Shown here: positions 50,143 to 60,500 of the stretch, piece after piece
Position numbering within the stretch: position 1 is the stretch's first letter
Layout of the letters: every line of letters begins with the position of its first letter
Assembly: GCF_010183535.1 (NCBI RefSeq)
Contig: NC_071329.1
Coordinates: 7,564,001-7,628,000, forward strand
Source of the DNA: Caenorhabditis remanei
Lineage: Eukaryota; Nematoda; Chromadorea; Rhabditida; Rhabditidae
DNA: 64,000 nucleotides
Reading direction: 5' to 3'
The notes under the pieces: model-generated
Seen by the model: only the letters and a program-made list of their open reading frames with translations
Told to the model about the DNA's origin: nothing
Databases searched by the model: none
Position numbers and translations under genes: made by a program

Positions 50143-52180
50143 TTATATCGGTAGGGTATAGTTGGCGAGTTTTCCAGGTTGAGCAGACAAGAAATTATTA
50201 ATCATTTGGTAGGATGGTCCCGGGCGGTCTAGTGGGACAAAGTGTCCAGCACCCTGAAGCATACGCTGTAACCCGTTTCTTATATTTGACATACCTTTAC
50301 AGTAACCACATCAATCGACAACTTTGATCCCAAGCGATTTGCTCCCTCGTATCTCATGTAATACCCAGCCAACACCTTGTTATCAGAATAATACCAAGGA
50401 GTATATTTCACTGTCTGGAAAAAACCAAATATTCATTTTCATCAAGCTAAAAACTTGCCTTTCTCAAGTTATTCTTCTTTGCCAAATCCCGTACAAAATA
50501 GCCATCTGCCATATAATTACAAGCCGTATCGACATCTCCATTGTAGATCAAAACTCGGAACGCAGGACCCTGAAATTAATATAATCAAGTCACCACCCAT
50601 AACAGAAGATACCGTATAATTATTGAATAGTTTTGTGAAAAATGGAGTCATGTCTTGATGTGTCATCACATATTGATCATAAATTGCCATGCTGGAATTA
50701 GACTGGGTTACTGGGATCTTTTTGATCGAACTCACTTGCAAACTTTCCATTTCTCTTTCCTTTTCAACCACTCGCTATCAATTTTCAATGCTTTCTCAAC
50801 TTCTGATAACTTCAAATACTTATGAATAGCCACGTCATCCCAGCAACTGTATGATGTTTTATCATCAGTTGAGTACTTATTCCATAAAGCCTGTTAACTT
50901 AAAATTTTGATGGTTTATCTGAATATTCATTACAGAGATTCCTTTGCGAGGTGCTAGCTTCAAAGTCTCTTTAATCGGATCCGTAGTATTTGGAAGTGAG
51001 AAGTTCGTGTAACAATCATGATAGTAATTGAAAAAGTCATAGCTAAAAAATCCATTTATTTGTGATCCTCATTACACAACTCACCCTTCCCAGTTCTCCG
51101 TAAATTGTCCTAGAAGCGGTTCGATCAATCTACCGCACTCTGTTTTGTTGTCAACCATGTAATCCATTTTGTTGGTGGTTGTCATGAACTGCTGGAAAAA
51201 GAAGATGATATCACAAATTTCAGAGGTTTGGACTTACCATGAAATCATAACTATCCACATCCCGAGCTCCATCAGTTTTACATTTGATCTTTATCTCATC
51301 CCATTCACTAGAAAACAGTAGATGAACACAAAAATTTCGATCACAAAACTTACTCCGGAGAAGTTCTCGCATGATATGCACTCCACAGAATCATGGTATT
51401 CGTTGATAACTTCACATTCATGTATCCGTTTCCTATCATCAACCCTTTGAAATTCTCATTCGGGAATTCCCTTTTGGCAATGGATTCAGCCACCAATGCA
51501 GATAACATCGGGCCATAAACTCCTCCATAAGACTCTGCAGCAATGAAGAAATCATTCTTTACATAAGATGAATGTTTGCTGAAAAACACAAGTAGATAGG
51601 TCTTATCACTTGAATTTCACTTCTCAAAAAAGTCCAAGACCGCATTAAAGTTCTGTGCAGCAATTCCATCATCATCCCCTTTCGATACATTCTTGACTTC
51701 CAGGTCATACGAGAATCCTACTCCGATGGGTGATTCCAGGAAAAGGATGTTAGCTTTCTGAATTTATATTTCAGTATTGGATTCGAATTCAATTTTGGAA
51801 ACTCACATGATACCAAGAATTGACATTTTCAAACAATGATTTTCCATCAAAGTTTACATATAATGGTCCGAATTCTTCAAAAAATGCACCAAGTGATGAG
51901 CAGCCAGGTCCTCCATTAAACCAGATTATCAGAGGAGCATCTTCAGAAGGTAGATCACGAGATTCCAGAAGTCTAAAAACTGTTACGGTAGTTAATATAT
52001 TCAATCCAGATGAAACCGGAAAACTTACAAATAAAACATTCTCTGTGTTCCGTTCTCATTCGCTTCCAGATATCCTGATTGTAACTTCAGGTTACCAATA
52101 TCAGAATTACCTGGTAGCTTCACATAATCACCACTTGCAAATTTAAGAATAAACACAATAAATAAAAAGAACCAGGGCAT
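50143..52180 (-). CDS. Secreted serine carboxypeptidase, family S10
   Basis: A lysosomal or secreted exopeptidase of the cathepsin A type. Exons in transcript order: 52180-52029, 51972-51807, 51757-51621, 51578-51354, 51307-51238, 51191-51085, 51042-50933, 50889-50736, 50691-50613, 50569-50459, 50414-50295, 50253-50143; 513 residues. It starts with a signal peptide (MPWFFLFIVFILKFASG). The family signature WFNGGPGCSSLGAF forms the oxyanion region; the catalytic triad is Ser168 in AAESYGGVYGP, Asp412 in IYNGDVDTACNY and His481 in GAGHFVPLDRPGPSY. All three are present, so it should be active. Several N-X-S/T sites fit secretion. The intron between 50569-50459 and 50414-50295 uses a GC donor. 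Worms have several paralogues (ctsa genes); I do not pick one. Confidence 0.92.
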
Positions 52181-52647
52181 CACACAGTTTCTCGAGAAAA
52201 ACACCAATAAAAAAGATAACTTCTTTCCTTTAATACACGGAATAACAATGACGAGACGGAAGTTTTTGGATGGAGAAAAAATGGAAAACTAATATTCCTT
52301 TCATCTCATTTTTCATCCTCCCTTCTCTCTTTGATACTGTTCAATTTTCACTTTTTTCCTATACCTCCACCTCTTTTCTGTGTCTGTACTGTGTTATTCG
52401 GTATTCTATCAAACATAATACCCCCTTGACGCGTTTTTTCTCCATCAGACCGCGCGGATTTATTTTGATACTTTTATTGTATTGACAGGTCAAACGACGA
52501 ACTGGAATTGAGTGACTTGGAATTAGGGCAGAAAAAAAAATGAAGGGATAGTTGGGGTGAGAGATAGAGAGGCTATAATTGTTGAGGTAAAAACAAGACT
52601 AGAGTTCAATCAGGGATGATGCAAAAACACTTCATTCCAATACTAAA
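52181..52647. other. Spacer between carboxypeptidase and transporter
   Basis: Contains the transporter 3' end and the carboxypeptidase promoter; T-rich at 52300-52400. Both neighbours are on the minus strand, 467 bp apart. No gene seen. Confidence 0.45.
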
Positions 52648-54498
52648 TCATGCTACTTTACTCTTTGTTCCTTCTCCTGATTCGACCTCTGCTTCAGATG
52701 TTCCAGTAGTTGCTTCTGCCTCCGCAGTCTCTCCAGAAGTGATCTCGGTAGCCGTCGTGTCTCCAGATGAAACCTTCGATGTTTCTTCTTCTAACATCGC
52801 CTGACTATCACTAGAATCTGACACTTCGTCTTGTCCAACATCTTGAAGATTCGCATTTCGAGATTCTTCCAAATAGAGATAGACAACAGTGATTCCAACT
52901 GAACAAACCACCAGATTGATCAGAAAGAGTCCAGGTTCAAACGAGAATTTCAATGGTTTCTGAAACGGAAATTGCGAGATCAAACACTCATGAAACAACA
53001 AACCGTCAACGATGCCACAATAGTTCCCAATCTCAAACATATATTCGCAATTGCTGCTACAGTAACTCGGACATCAGTGGGTATCAACTCCGCTACCGAC
53101 AGATAACAAGTCTCTGTTGAAAGCGCTTGGAATGAGTAAGCACAGAGATAGACAATCAGGTACCACGTCGTTTCCTTGTTATCCGTAAACAAAGCAATGA
53201 GAATCAAAATGTACGCAAGAATAGCAACTCCTTGGGAGAAAAGAAACACCGTCCTTCGACCCAACCACTCAAATCGAGGCTCCGCAAACCCGAAAATCTG
53301 GAAAAGAACCTATCAGGAACTAGAGAACACTCATGATTTACAATTTTTGAAATAGTAAGAAGTAATCCGGATAGAAATTGTCCAACATATAAGTTCTTCG
53401 ACATATCAGCGCCATTCAGATCCGTGATGTAAGTGGCCATCCCAACGTAAAACCACCTAGAAGAGAATCCTCACAGTTCTAAGTCAATATACACAGAAAC
53501 TCACATGAAACATAAAACCAAAAAGTTCTTTCGCAATCTCTTATTCCTCCACATATCCATAAATGTGATCTTCTTCAAATTATTGATTGTCGCTGCTTCT
53601 TTCTGTTCATATTCCAATCCACACAAATCTGCAATCTGTTCTCTTGCTTCATTCGCTTCTTCTACTTTATGCTTTTGCTCCAAAAAGACTGGAGATTCTG
53701 GAAGTTTCCAAAGAATCGGGAAGATGAGAGCAGATATTGCAGCACAAAGATACGAAGCCGTGTGCCATTCACGAGTGATGAATGCAACAAAGACGACTAG
53801 AATTCTGGCATTCGCCCAATTCGAAAATGTTCTCAATTGGAATCTTCTCTTCGCTGAAATCATCTCAGACCCATAAGACCATCCAACGATTTGAGCTCCA
53901 GCAACTCCAACTCCAGTTGTAAAACGGAAGATATAAAAGGCAGTGAGTGATGGAATGGCAGCAGACAGGACGAGAGAGACAACTCCAATAGCGATCGATG
54001 CGAAATAAATTGGACGTCTTCCAAGTTTATCAGCAAGAATTCCAAGTACAAGATTAGCGAACAACACGCCGAGATACATGTTGGTAGAGGCGGAGTAGCT
54101 GAAATCGTGGTAGAAAATCATTTCAATTTTATCTGTTTCTCACTGTGTCAAAGAAGTGCAATCTTGTTGATAATCATATTGAGCTGACTTGAAGTACAGA
54201 TACTTGTTATTTTCTACACATTCATCAAATTGAGATTTCGATCCATTCGGTACCAGACAGATATTCGGTTTGTTACGATCATAATCCTCCAGACATTTGC
54301 TCTCCAGTTTGTAACAGTGACGCTCTGAAAGTTGTCTTCAAAAGAGCTCTAAAGTGTTATATCACCTGTATTACAGTAAGTTTTAGGCATGTACTCAAGA
54401 AAAATGACAAAAACCAATTGAGCCGAGAAGAAAAGAGCCATTTGATAAAGAGCCATAATCATCACATCGAGACGCCATTGTCCAGGTGGAATGTTCAT
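52648..54498 (-). CDS. SLC22-like organic ion transporter (MFS)
   Basis: Exons in transcript order: 54498-54366, 54324-54144, 54098-53505, 53456-53342, 53297-53004, 52959-52648; 542 residues. Span 1 is near residues 12-38, followed by a large Cys-containing loop (about 42-105; ERHCYKLESKCLEDY), the hallmark of organic cation/anion transporters. The MFS signatures LGRRPIYFASI after span 2 and LGRRTVFLFSQG after span 8 are present, as is WKLPESPVFLEQ after span 6. About twelve hydrophobic segments can be counted. The final about 85 residues are acidic, Ser/Thr/Glu-rich and predicted cytosolic. The substrate cannot be told from sequence. Near lec-3 and nlt-1 it may correspond to C. elegans ZK892.3, from memory. 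Confidence 0.88.
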
Positions 54499-54799
54499 TT
54501 TGATGGAGCTTTTTCACTGATTCAGATTTAGGAAAACTAGCGATTTTGGTGGCGAATTTGATCTAATCGAGTAGAGAATAAAATTAATTTTTTGGAATTT
54601 CAGAAAAACATACTAATTATTTGGGGCAGTACGGAAAAGATGAATTCGCGTGATAGAATTAAAAAAAGCTTTCCTGTATTTTATAAATGTATCTTATTTT
54701 CAATTGTGAAGCTGATTGAAATTTTCACACAATTATAATTTATTCTAAAAATACAAAGAATGAGACATTTCGTTTCTTACAATTTCTTCTTGACTTGTA
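54499..54799. other. Short spacer between two minus-strand genes
   Basis: 301 bp between the stop of the four-span gene and the transporter start. The length is within the range of nematode operons, but I see no clear U-rich element followed by a strong acceptor. Confidence 0.35.
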
Positions 54800-57046
54800 C
54801 TAATTGACCCTGACTTCGCTCTGAAAGTGAACTGTCATTAAATTTTTCTCAATATGGTATTCAACGAACCTTGGTGCTTCTGGCTCCTGATGTAGTCACA
54901 GTAACATCTGCCTTATCGGTAATTTGAGTGCTGAATGTCTTTTTGTGTTGATTTTTCTGAAATTTAAGTATATAAATTTAAAACCAAATTCGGTAGAGGC
55001 TACCGAGATGAACTGTTTTCCATTGGGTCCGCGAGAGATTCTGTGAGCTGACTCCTCGTCGGAACTACATACGTCATAGGTGGTCCTGAAACAAAATACT
55101 TCTCATGAAGAAATTCCAAAAACGATTGCTCCCGGTGAGGCTCGAACTCACGACCTTCACACAGGTGGTTCGCGATGGATGCTATATGGGGCGTATTCAA
55201 AATGGAAGCATATAACCTTCCATGTGCTCGCATAAAACGATGTGCTTCGCGCGCGGAAGTGATATGCTTCGAGGCGTGGTGCTTGTGGCACGGATCCTGC
55301 GTGCTTCCATATAGCTCGCATATAGGATCCATGTTTTCACCGTAAACCTGAAACTTGCAACGACACTCCGCCATTGCACCATGGCGTGCTGTTTATCGTA
55401 ATTGAAACTGCATTTTTTTTCAATGACTTTTTCATAATTTTCTCCGTTTTCAAAGATTTTCATGCACTTTCTGTAAAATTTTGCTGAAAACAAATTACGA
55501 CTAAATAAAAATTAATTTTCAATTAATGTCCAAAAAGTATAATTTTAATTTTCAAGCTGAATCGCGATTTTTTAGGGAAAGCTCAATGAAATGAAACGAT
55601 AAAGTTATCTTATTCCATGAAAGTAAGAGCGTCTTTCTTTATCTTACTTCGGATTGGCTATAATAATCATTTTTAGATGGAAAAAGGTAAGACGGTAAGT
55701 TTTTGTCAAGACGAAGTAAGAAAAGTAAGAAGCTCATCACTGTGCACTGTGCCAAACGGCTTTCGGAAAACATTCATTTCATTGATTAGCTTATTTGAAC
55801 TTTTTTGATTCATTGATTGATTTCTGTTTTTCTGTAAGAAATAGAATGAAAGAAAAAGGAACGAAAAAAAGTTATAGTTTTTGTGCTTTCTCGAAAACTA
55901 TTCGTGTTTTTGTTTCTGAAAGTATAATAGTCGTAATTTGTTTTCAATGAAAACTGAAAACGGAGAAAATGAATATGTCATAAAGAATAGAGCTGAACAG
56001 ACTCGGAATGGAATAGCAAAGTAGCAACACATTATAATGGGTGGAATTAGTGGGCGAGAGCATCGTACGAGCTGTCGGTAGGCATGATTAACCGCAAGAA
56101 TAACACGGATTGCGCGTGGGTCATATATGCTTTTCGATGCCGCATGCTTCCATATACCAGGCATATAACTAGCACATAAGTTTCCTATGACTCCCATATT
56201 CGACACCGCGCGAACGCACAATGCTTCCATCGCGAACCACCTGTGCAGATTATGAGACTGACGCGCTGCCTACTGCGCTACGGAAGCCACGACGGCCCTT
56301 GTATCCCTCTGCGTAGATCAAACTCACAACTTGGTCTTCTTCAACTTTTTCATCGCCCGTGCAACCGCATCCTCTTCTGTCTGCTTGTAGTTCATTTTGA
56401 CAATGACTAACGGAGTGAAATGCCACGTGGCACAACAACACATAAGACAATTGATCAACGAGGTGACGAACATAACAGAGTCGTAGGTCAAACTCATCGC
56501 ATCATATTCAGAATAACGAGTGATTGCTTTGAACGATTGACGGTATCCGGCTGGTTGAGGGTACATAATGGCGATTTGGAGAAGTTTACCGGCGCATTGA
56601 AGGAAATAAATGACGATGAGACATACGAGAAAAGCTGAAAATGGTTTACAGAGGTTAAAAAATGTATGTTCATTGTCAACTGTACTGACCACTTCTTTTC
56701 GAATAAATCGCCAAATATAGAATCATCAACTCCAGAATCAATACGATAATTAGAACATTGTGAATGATATTTTCCAGCCCTCCAGCCAAATGAGCATATG
56801 CCTCTACTAAATATACGTACCATCCTAACGATGTGCTCACTTGGAATGTCTGAAAATGGGAAAGAAAAGAGTGGCAAGTCTGCTCAACCGAACAAACCGC
56901 AAGAATCGACGTGGCATAGATAATGTTGAGATAATGACGACGGTTATCGACAAGCTGACGGATTTCCGGAGCGTCTTGTGGATATTCCTTTATATTACTG
57001 GAAAAAATAGTCATTAAATGACTTCTCAGCAGTGTCTATACCTCAT
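54800..57046 (-). CDS. Four-span membrane protein of unknown function
   Basis: Exons in transcript order: 57046-57042, 56997-56898, 56849-56690, 56634-56328, 55085-55004, 54956-54870, 54820-54800; 253 residues. Four hydrophobic segments are clear, near YLNIIYATSILA...LGWYVYLVEAY, NVLIIVLILELMILYLAIYS, AFLVCLIVIYFLQCAG and SVMFVTSLINCLMCCCATWHF, followed by a basic, Ser-rich tail of about 90 residues with KKLKKTK. I do not recognise the family. The second intron (56897-56850) is 48 nt, in frame and free of stops. The fourth intron (56327-55086) is enlarged by a transposon that split a tRNA gene. An alternative start is the ATG at 57014, which would replace the first two exons' junction by a continuous exon. 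The frame also stays open upstream of 57046 without another ATG. Confidence 0.72.
55127..56287 (-). pseudogene. Elongator tRNA-Met(CAT) split by a transposon
   Basis: On the minus strand, 56287-56246 carries the 5' part of a tRNA: acceptor strand GCTTCCG, D arm TAGCGCAGTAGGCAGCGC, and the anticodon loop CTCATAA with anticodon CAT. The 3' part is 55157-55127: T arm GTGAGTTCGAGCCTCAC and acceptor strand CGGGAGC plus discriminator A. Joined, they make a 73-nt cloverleaf whose acceptor strands pair (one G-U). Between them sits the element 55160-56245, inserted after nucleotide 42 in the anticodon stem. The tRNA lies in an intron of the four-span gene, on the same strand. In this state it cannot give a normal tRNA. 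Confidence 0.88.
55160..56245. mobile_element. Non-autonomous DNA transposon, CACTA/CMC-like ends
   Basis: 1,086 bp bounded by terminal inverted repeats that start CACAGGTGGTTCGCGATGGA; 20 bp are perfect, then one mismatch. A CA dinucleotide is duplicated at the two borders (55158-55159 and 56246-56247). Subterminal copies of GCTTCCATATA-like words occur near both ends (about 55203, 55303, 56147), and inner inverted arms lie at about 55431-55501 and 55918-55981 (TTTTCTCCGTTTTCA...AAACAAATTACGACTA). No transposase frame is present. CACAG ends with a 2-bp duplication and subterminal repeats suit the CACTA/Mirage/Chapaev superfamily; that assignment is inference. Confidence 0.8.
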
Positions 57047-57513
57047 TCCGTTTCGAAAACCAATCGTTTTTCGATTGAACAATCCAAAAATTGAAATCAA
57101 TTCTCTCCTGAAACTCGGAATTTTTTTTCCACGTGGTTGCACATTCTCTGTAAAACCAAGTACACGTCGAATTGCTTTTCGGATACTTTTATTCTGCAGT
57201 ATTGATGGTATATTTACGATTTACAATCAAGCGAAATTTAGAATTTCACAAAGAGAAAAGTGGGGGCCGGGGAGACAGGAAGACTAGGTTACAAGAAGGA
57301 AAATATACAATTATTTTTGTATTTTTGTAGCTGGCGAAAGCAAGCGATAAGTTTTTTGAAACTTTTTTAGCGGTTGAAAAGAAAAATAAAAGGATTTTTT
57401 CGAATATTTTTTTTGGTTTTGTTCAGCTACTGCAGAGAAAGAGCGGTTGGGGAAAAAGGGAAATGGGGGCTTGGAGCAGAATGGATGAAATACGGTAATG
57501 CGGTGGGGCAAAT
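57047..57513. other. Spacer between lec-2 and the four-span gene
   Basis: 467 bp between two minus-strand genes. Near 57045-57215 the minus strand keeps an open frame joined to the four-span gene but with no extra ATG; it is probably leader sequence. 57330-57470 is T/A-rich and likely lec-2 3' untranslated region. Confidence 0.4.
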
Positions 57514-60500
57514 TTAGGCGATTTGGATTCCGGTGATCTCGACGTCTCCTCCGATTTGAAGTCCGTTGACCTCGTCTGGGCTGAGACGGTGAGCATACGA
57601 AGCGAAACGTTCGCCGTTCACGTTGATCTGAAATCCGGAAACTTAGGATCTCGATCAACTTTGACCTGAGGTGCTTACCGAGAACGCGTATGGCTCGTTA
57701 TGGATCTCCAAGTCGAATCCGACGGCCTTCTCGAATGGCATTTTGCCCTCACGCTCCTCATTTCCCCATGCGGAGTTGATCAACGAGTTGCGGACGACGT
57801 GCTGAAATATATTAATTACCAAAAGGTTCTAACTTTAAGTTCCCTACCTTCTCGTCAAAACGAGCGTTGAGATGGAGAGCAATGTCTCCGTTCTTCTTGA
57901 GAAGATTGATGTGGAAACGCTTGGCCTTCTTCTCCGGAATTCCGAAGACAGAAAGAGTCTTGCCTGGAGCAAGTCCCTCTCCGGCAAGTCCACTCTCGTA
58001 TGGGACTGGCTGAAAACATGATACATATCATCTGATATCTCTCTTTTCATTCTCTTACGTAGTACTTTCCTCCCCAGTGGATGTAGTTGACGAGAACATC
58101 ACCGTCGATGGTGAAGTGGGTGATTGAGGAGAGTGGCACACGGTGCTCGTACTCCTTCACCTCCTTCTGGTCGACGAAAATTTGGAATTTGGAGTCGTGG
58201 GCGCGGATGCGGATGTCGATGTCGTCTCCCTTCTTGTATGGGTTCGACTTGCGCTCTTCTTTTCCCCACTCTCCCTTGGCAAAGGTGTTGAAGACGAGTT
58301 TTCCCTCGTCGAAGCGGACGGAAATGTGAAGTGGAACGTCATTTCCGGAGAAGTCGGCGGTGTTGGTGTGAAGGTTCACAGTGAAGCTGAAAGTTCAGAG
58401 GGTCAGGAAGGATTCAGACGGCGTTTCGATCATCTGGGATAAAGACTTACCGGATCGAGTCCTCTCCAGTCTTTCCCTTCACGATGAGAGTCTGTCCCGG
58501 CTCGAACGGCTCGACGAGCTTGCTACGGTATGGAACTGGCTGAAAATGTTTTGTTTAGAAATTCCATTCTCATATCATCCTCTCTCCTATCAACGGCCCC
58601 TGTTTAGATGATATGTGACCTTGGTCGTATCGACACTCACAAACAAATTCTTGTTTGTCATCACATCTTCTCTATTTTTTATGACTTGAAATACGAAAAA
58701 AAGAAAGAAAGCCAATTAAAAATTTGGATCGAAAAATGGGTGCGTTGACAGATAGAAAGAAAGAAGAAAAATATCTGATATCAGGTTTCTTTTGGAACTT
58801 ACGAAAGCGGACTCGTGCGACATTTCAGCGAGTGTTCTCGGCTTTTTCGGCGATTCTTGTTGAGTTTCCTGGAAAATTGGAAAAGGTTTAGAAGGGGGAG
58901 AATACGGTAATGGGATGACGGGGGCAGAAACTCAATTAGCTTTTTTTTCTTCTCCTCATCTTCTTCTTCTCTTCATTTTCTACTTCCAATTGAATCCAAT
59001 TCAATTCAAGAGGGTTCGAAGAAGATTGGAATGGGGGACAAAAAAAGAACGGAAATTGAAAAGGAAATAGGAAGAAGAAGGAGGAAAGGAGCGAAATTCG
59101 AAATTTGGAATGGGTCCGAGGGTCTCGTTTTCCGCCTTTTAACAGTTGAAGAAACGAAGAGAATTCTATTGACGAGAGGGTATTAGAGAAGAAAAGATAT
59201 GTGTATCTTTTCTCGATTTTATCACTTTAGAAAACTTGGAGAGAAGAGAGAGAAAAGAGATATGATATGTGAGAAAAAAAACATGAAGAGATGGGGACAT
59301 GACTCATTTTGTGGTTGTTTTTTGTTGTCGATTGGACAGTTGAACACTTGGAAAACTACTCGAAACAATAAAGTATTGAAATCAATCTAGGTTAGCAATC
59401 GATGGCAATCTGGAATTCAGACTATCCTATTCTGAATCCGATCCCAAATCTTTATGGAATTAGGGAGTTGTCCAGATTCCACGTTGTGGTTTGTGGTGGT
59501 ACGGCATCGTCACGTCATCTCATGCGTTCTAGACTCTACTCTCATATCAATCAACTCTCTGAAAACCTATTTCTATCTCTTATTATCAAGCACTCCAAAA
59601 GCGGAGATGAGAACAAAAAAATTGGCAGAAAATTGGACAATATTACAACACAGACAATAAACTGTATCTTTCAATCTCTCTTCACAAATGTGTCCATTTT
59701 GTTGGCATCGAAACGAAAAAGAGGTGAAGGCGAAGAAGAGGGAGATACCCACACACACACAATAGAATGATATCGGCTTTGGGCGTGCCAACATCATTTC
59801 GTTTTTCTCTCTCTTTTCACACCGAATCTTTTTTGTTGGTTGGTTGAGTAGAAAGGGTTGAAAAGAGAGAGATGGCTATCTCTGACAATAACAACAATAA
59901 CAAATTGGTGAAAAGGCATTCGTGTTTTGATAGTCTTTGTCCAAGTTTTGGATCAAATGATTGAGAAGATACCTAGACTCCACTCTCTATAGATCTCAAA
60001 AAATGCCTTAATTCTCTAAAAGTAAACAATTTGACGTGTCCGCAAACCTTCGCACTTTATGTATATACGATCGAAGGACCGGTTCCTCCTCCCATTTCTC
60101 TCTCTCTACAATTACCTATACTTTGTGATGAAAAGGGCAACGAATTGTGAAACAAATTGGTGGTTTAGAAGAAAAAAAGAGGAAGTGATTTTGGTTTTGG
60201 CTTTGTGTTTTTTTTTGTTTCAAAACTATCAAATGACTCATTTCCCCAGATGTTTGATCTTCCGGAGGGTGACCCATGAACTCTTAGAGAAAAATGAAAT
60301 GATGCAAGAAAGCTGTTCCTCCCACTCATAACTATGTCAGGTGTAGAAGTTGAAGTTCAAATGACAAGTGAAATTTCGGAAGTCTCTCCGAAATGTCAGG
60401 TGTTTTTAGTGTTTGGCATCTGCAATCAGCAAGTTACACATACAAACACTTCAAAACTAATGATGGATGGATGGATGCGGGTTTCAAATAAAAAAGAAAG

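Noticed and set aside
55000..55374. 124-codon frame running out of the four-span gene into the transposon
   Set aside because: It crosses an exon-intron border, tRNA remains and the TIR; the true exon (55004-55085) uses another frame.
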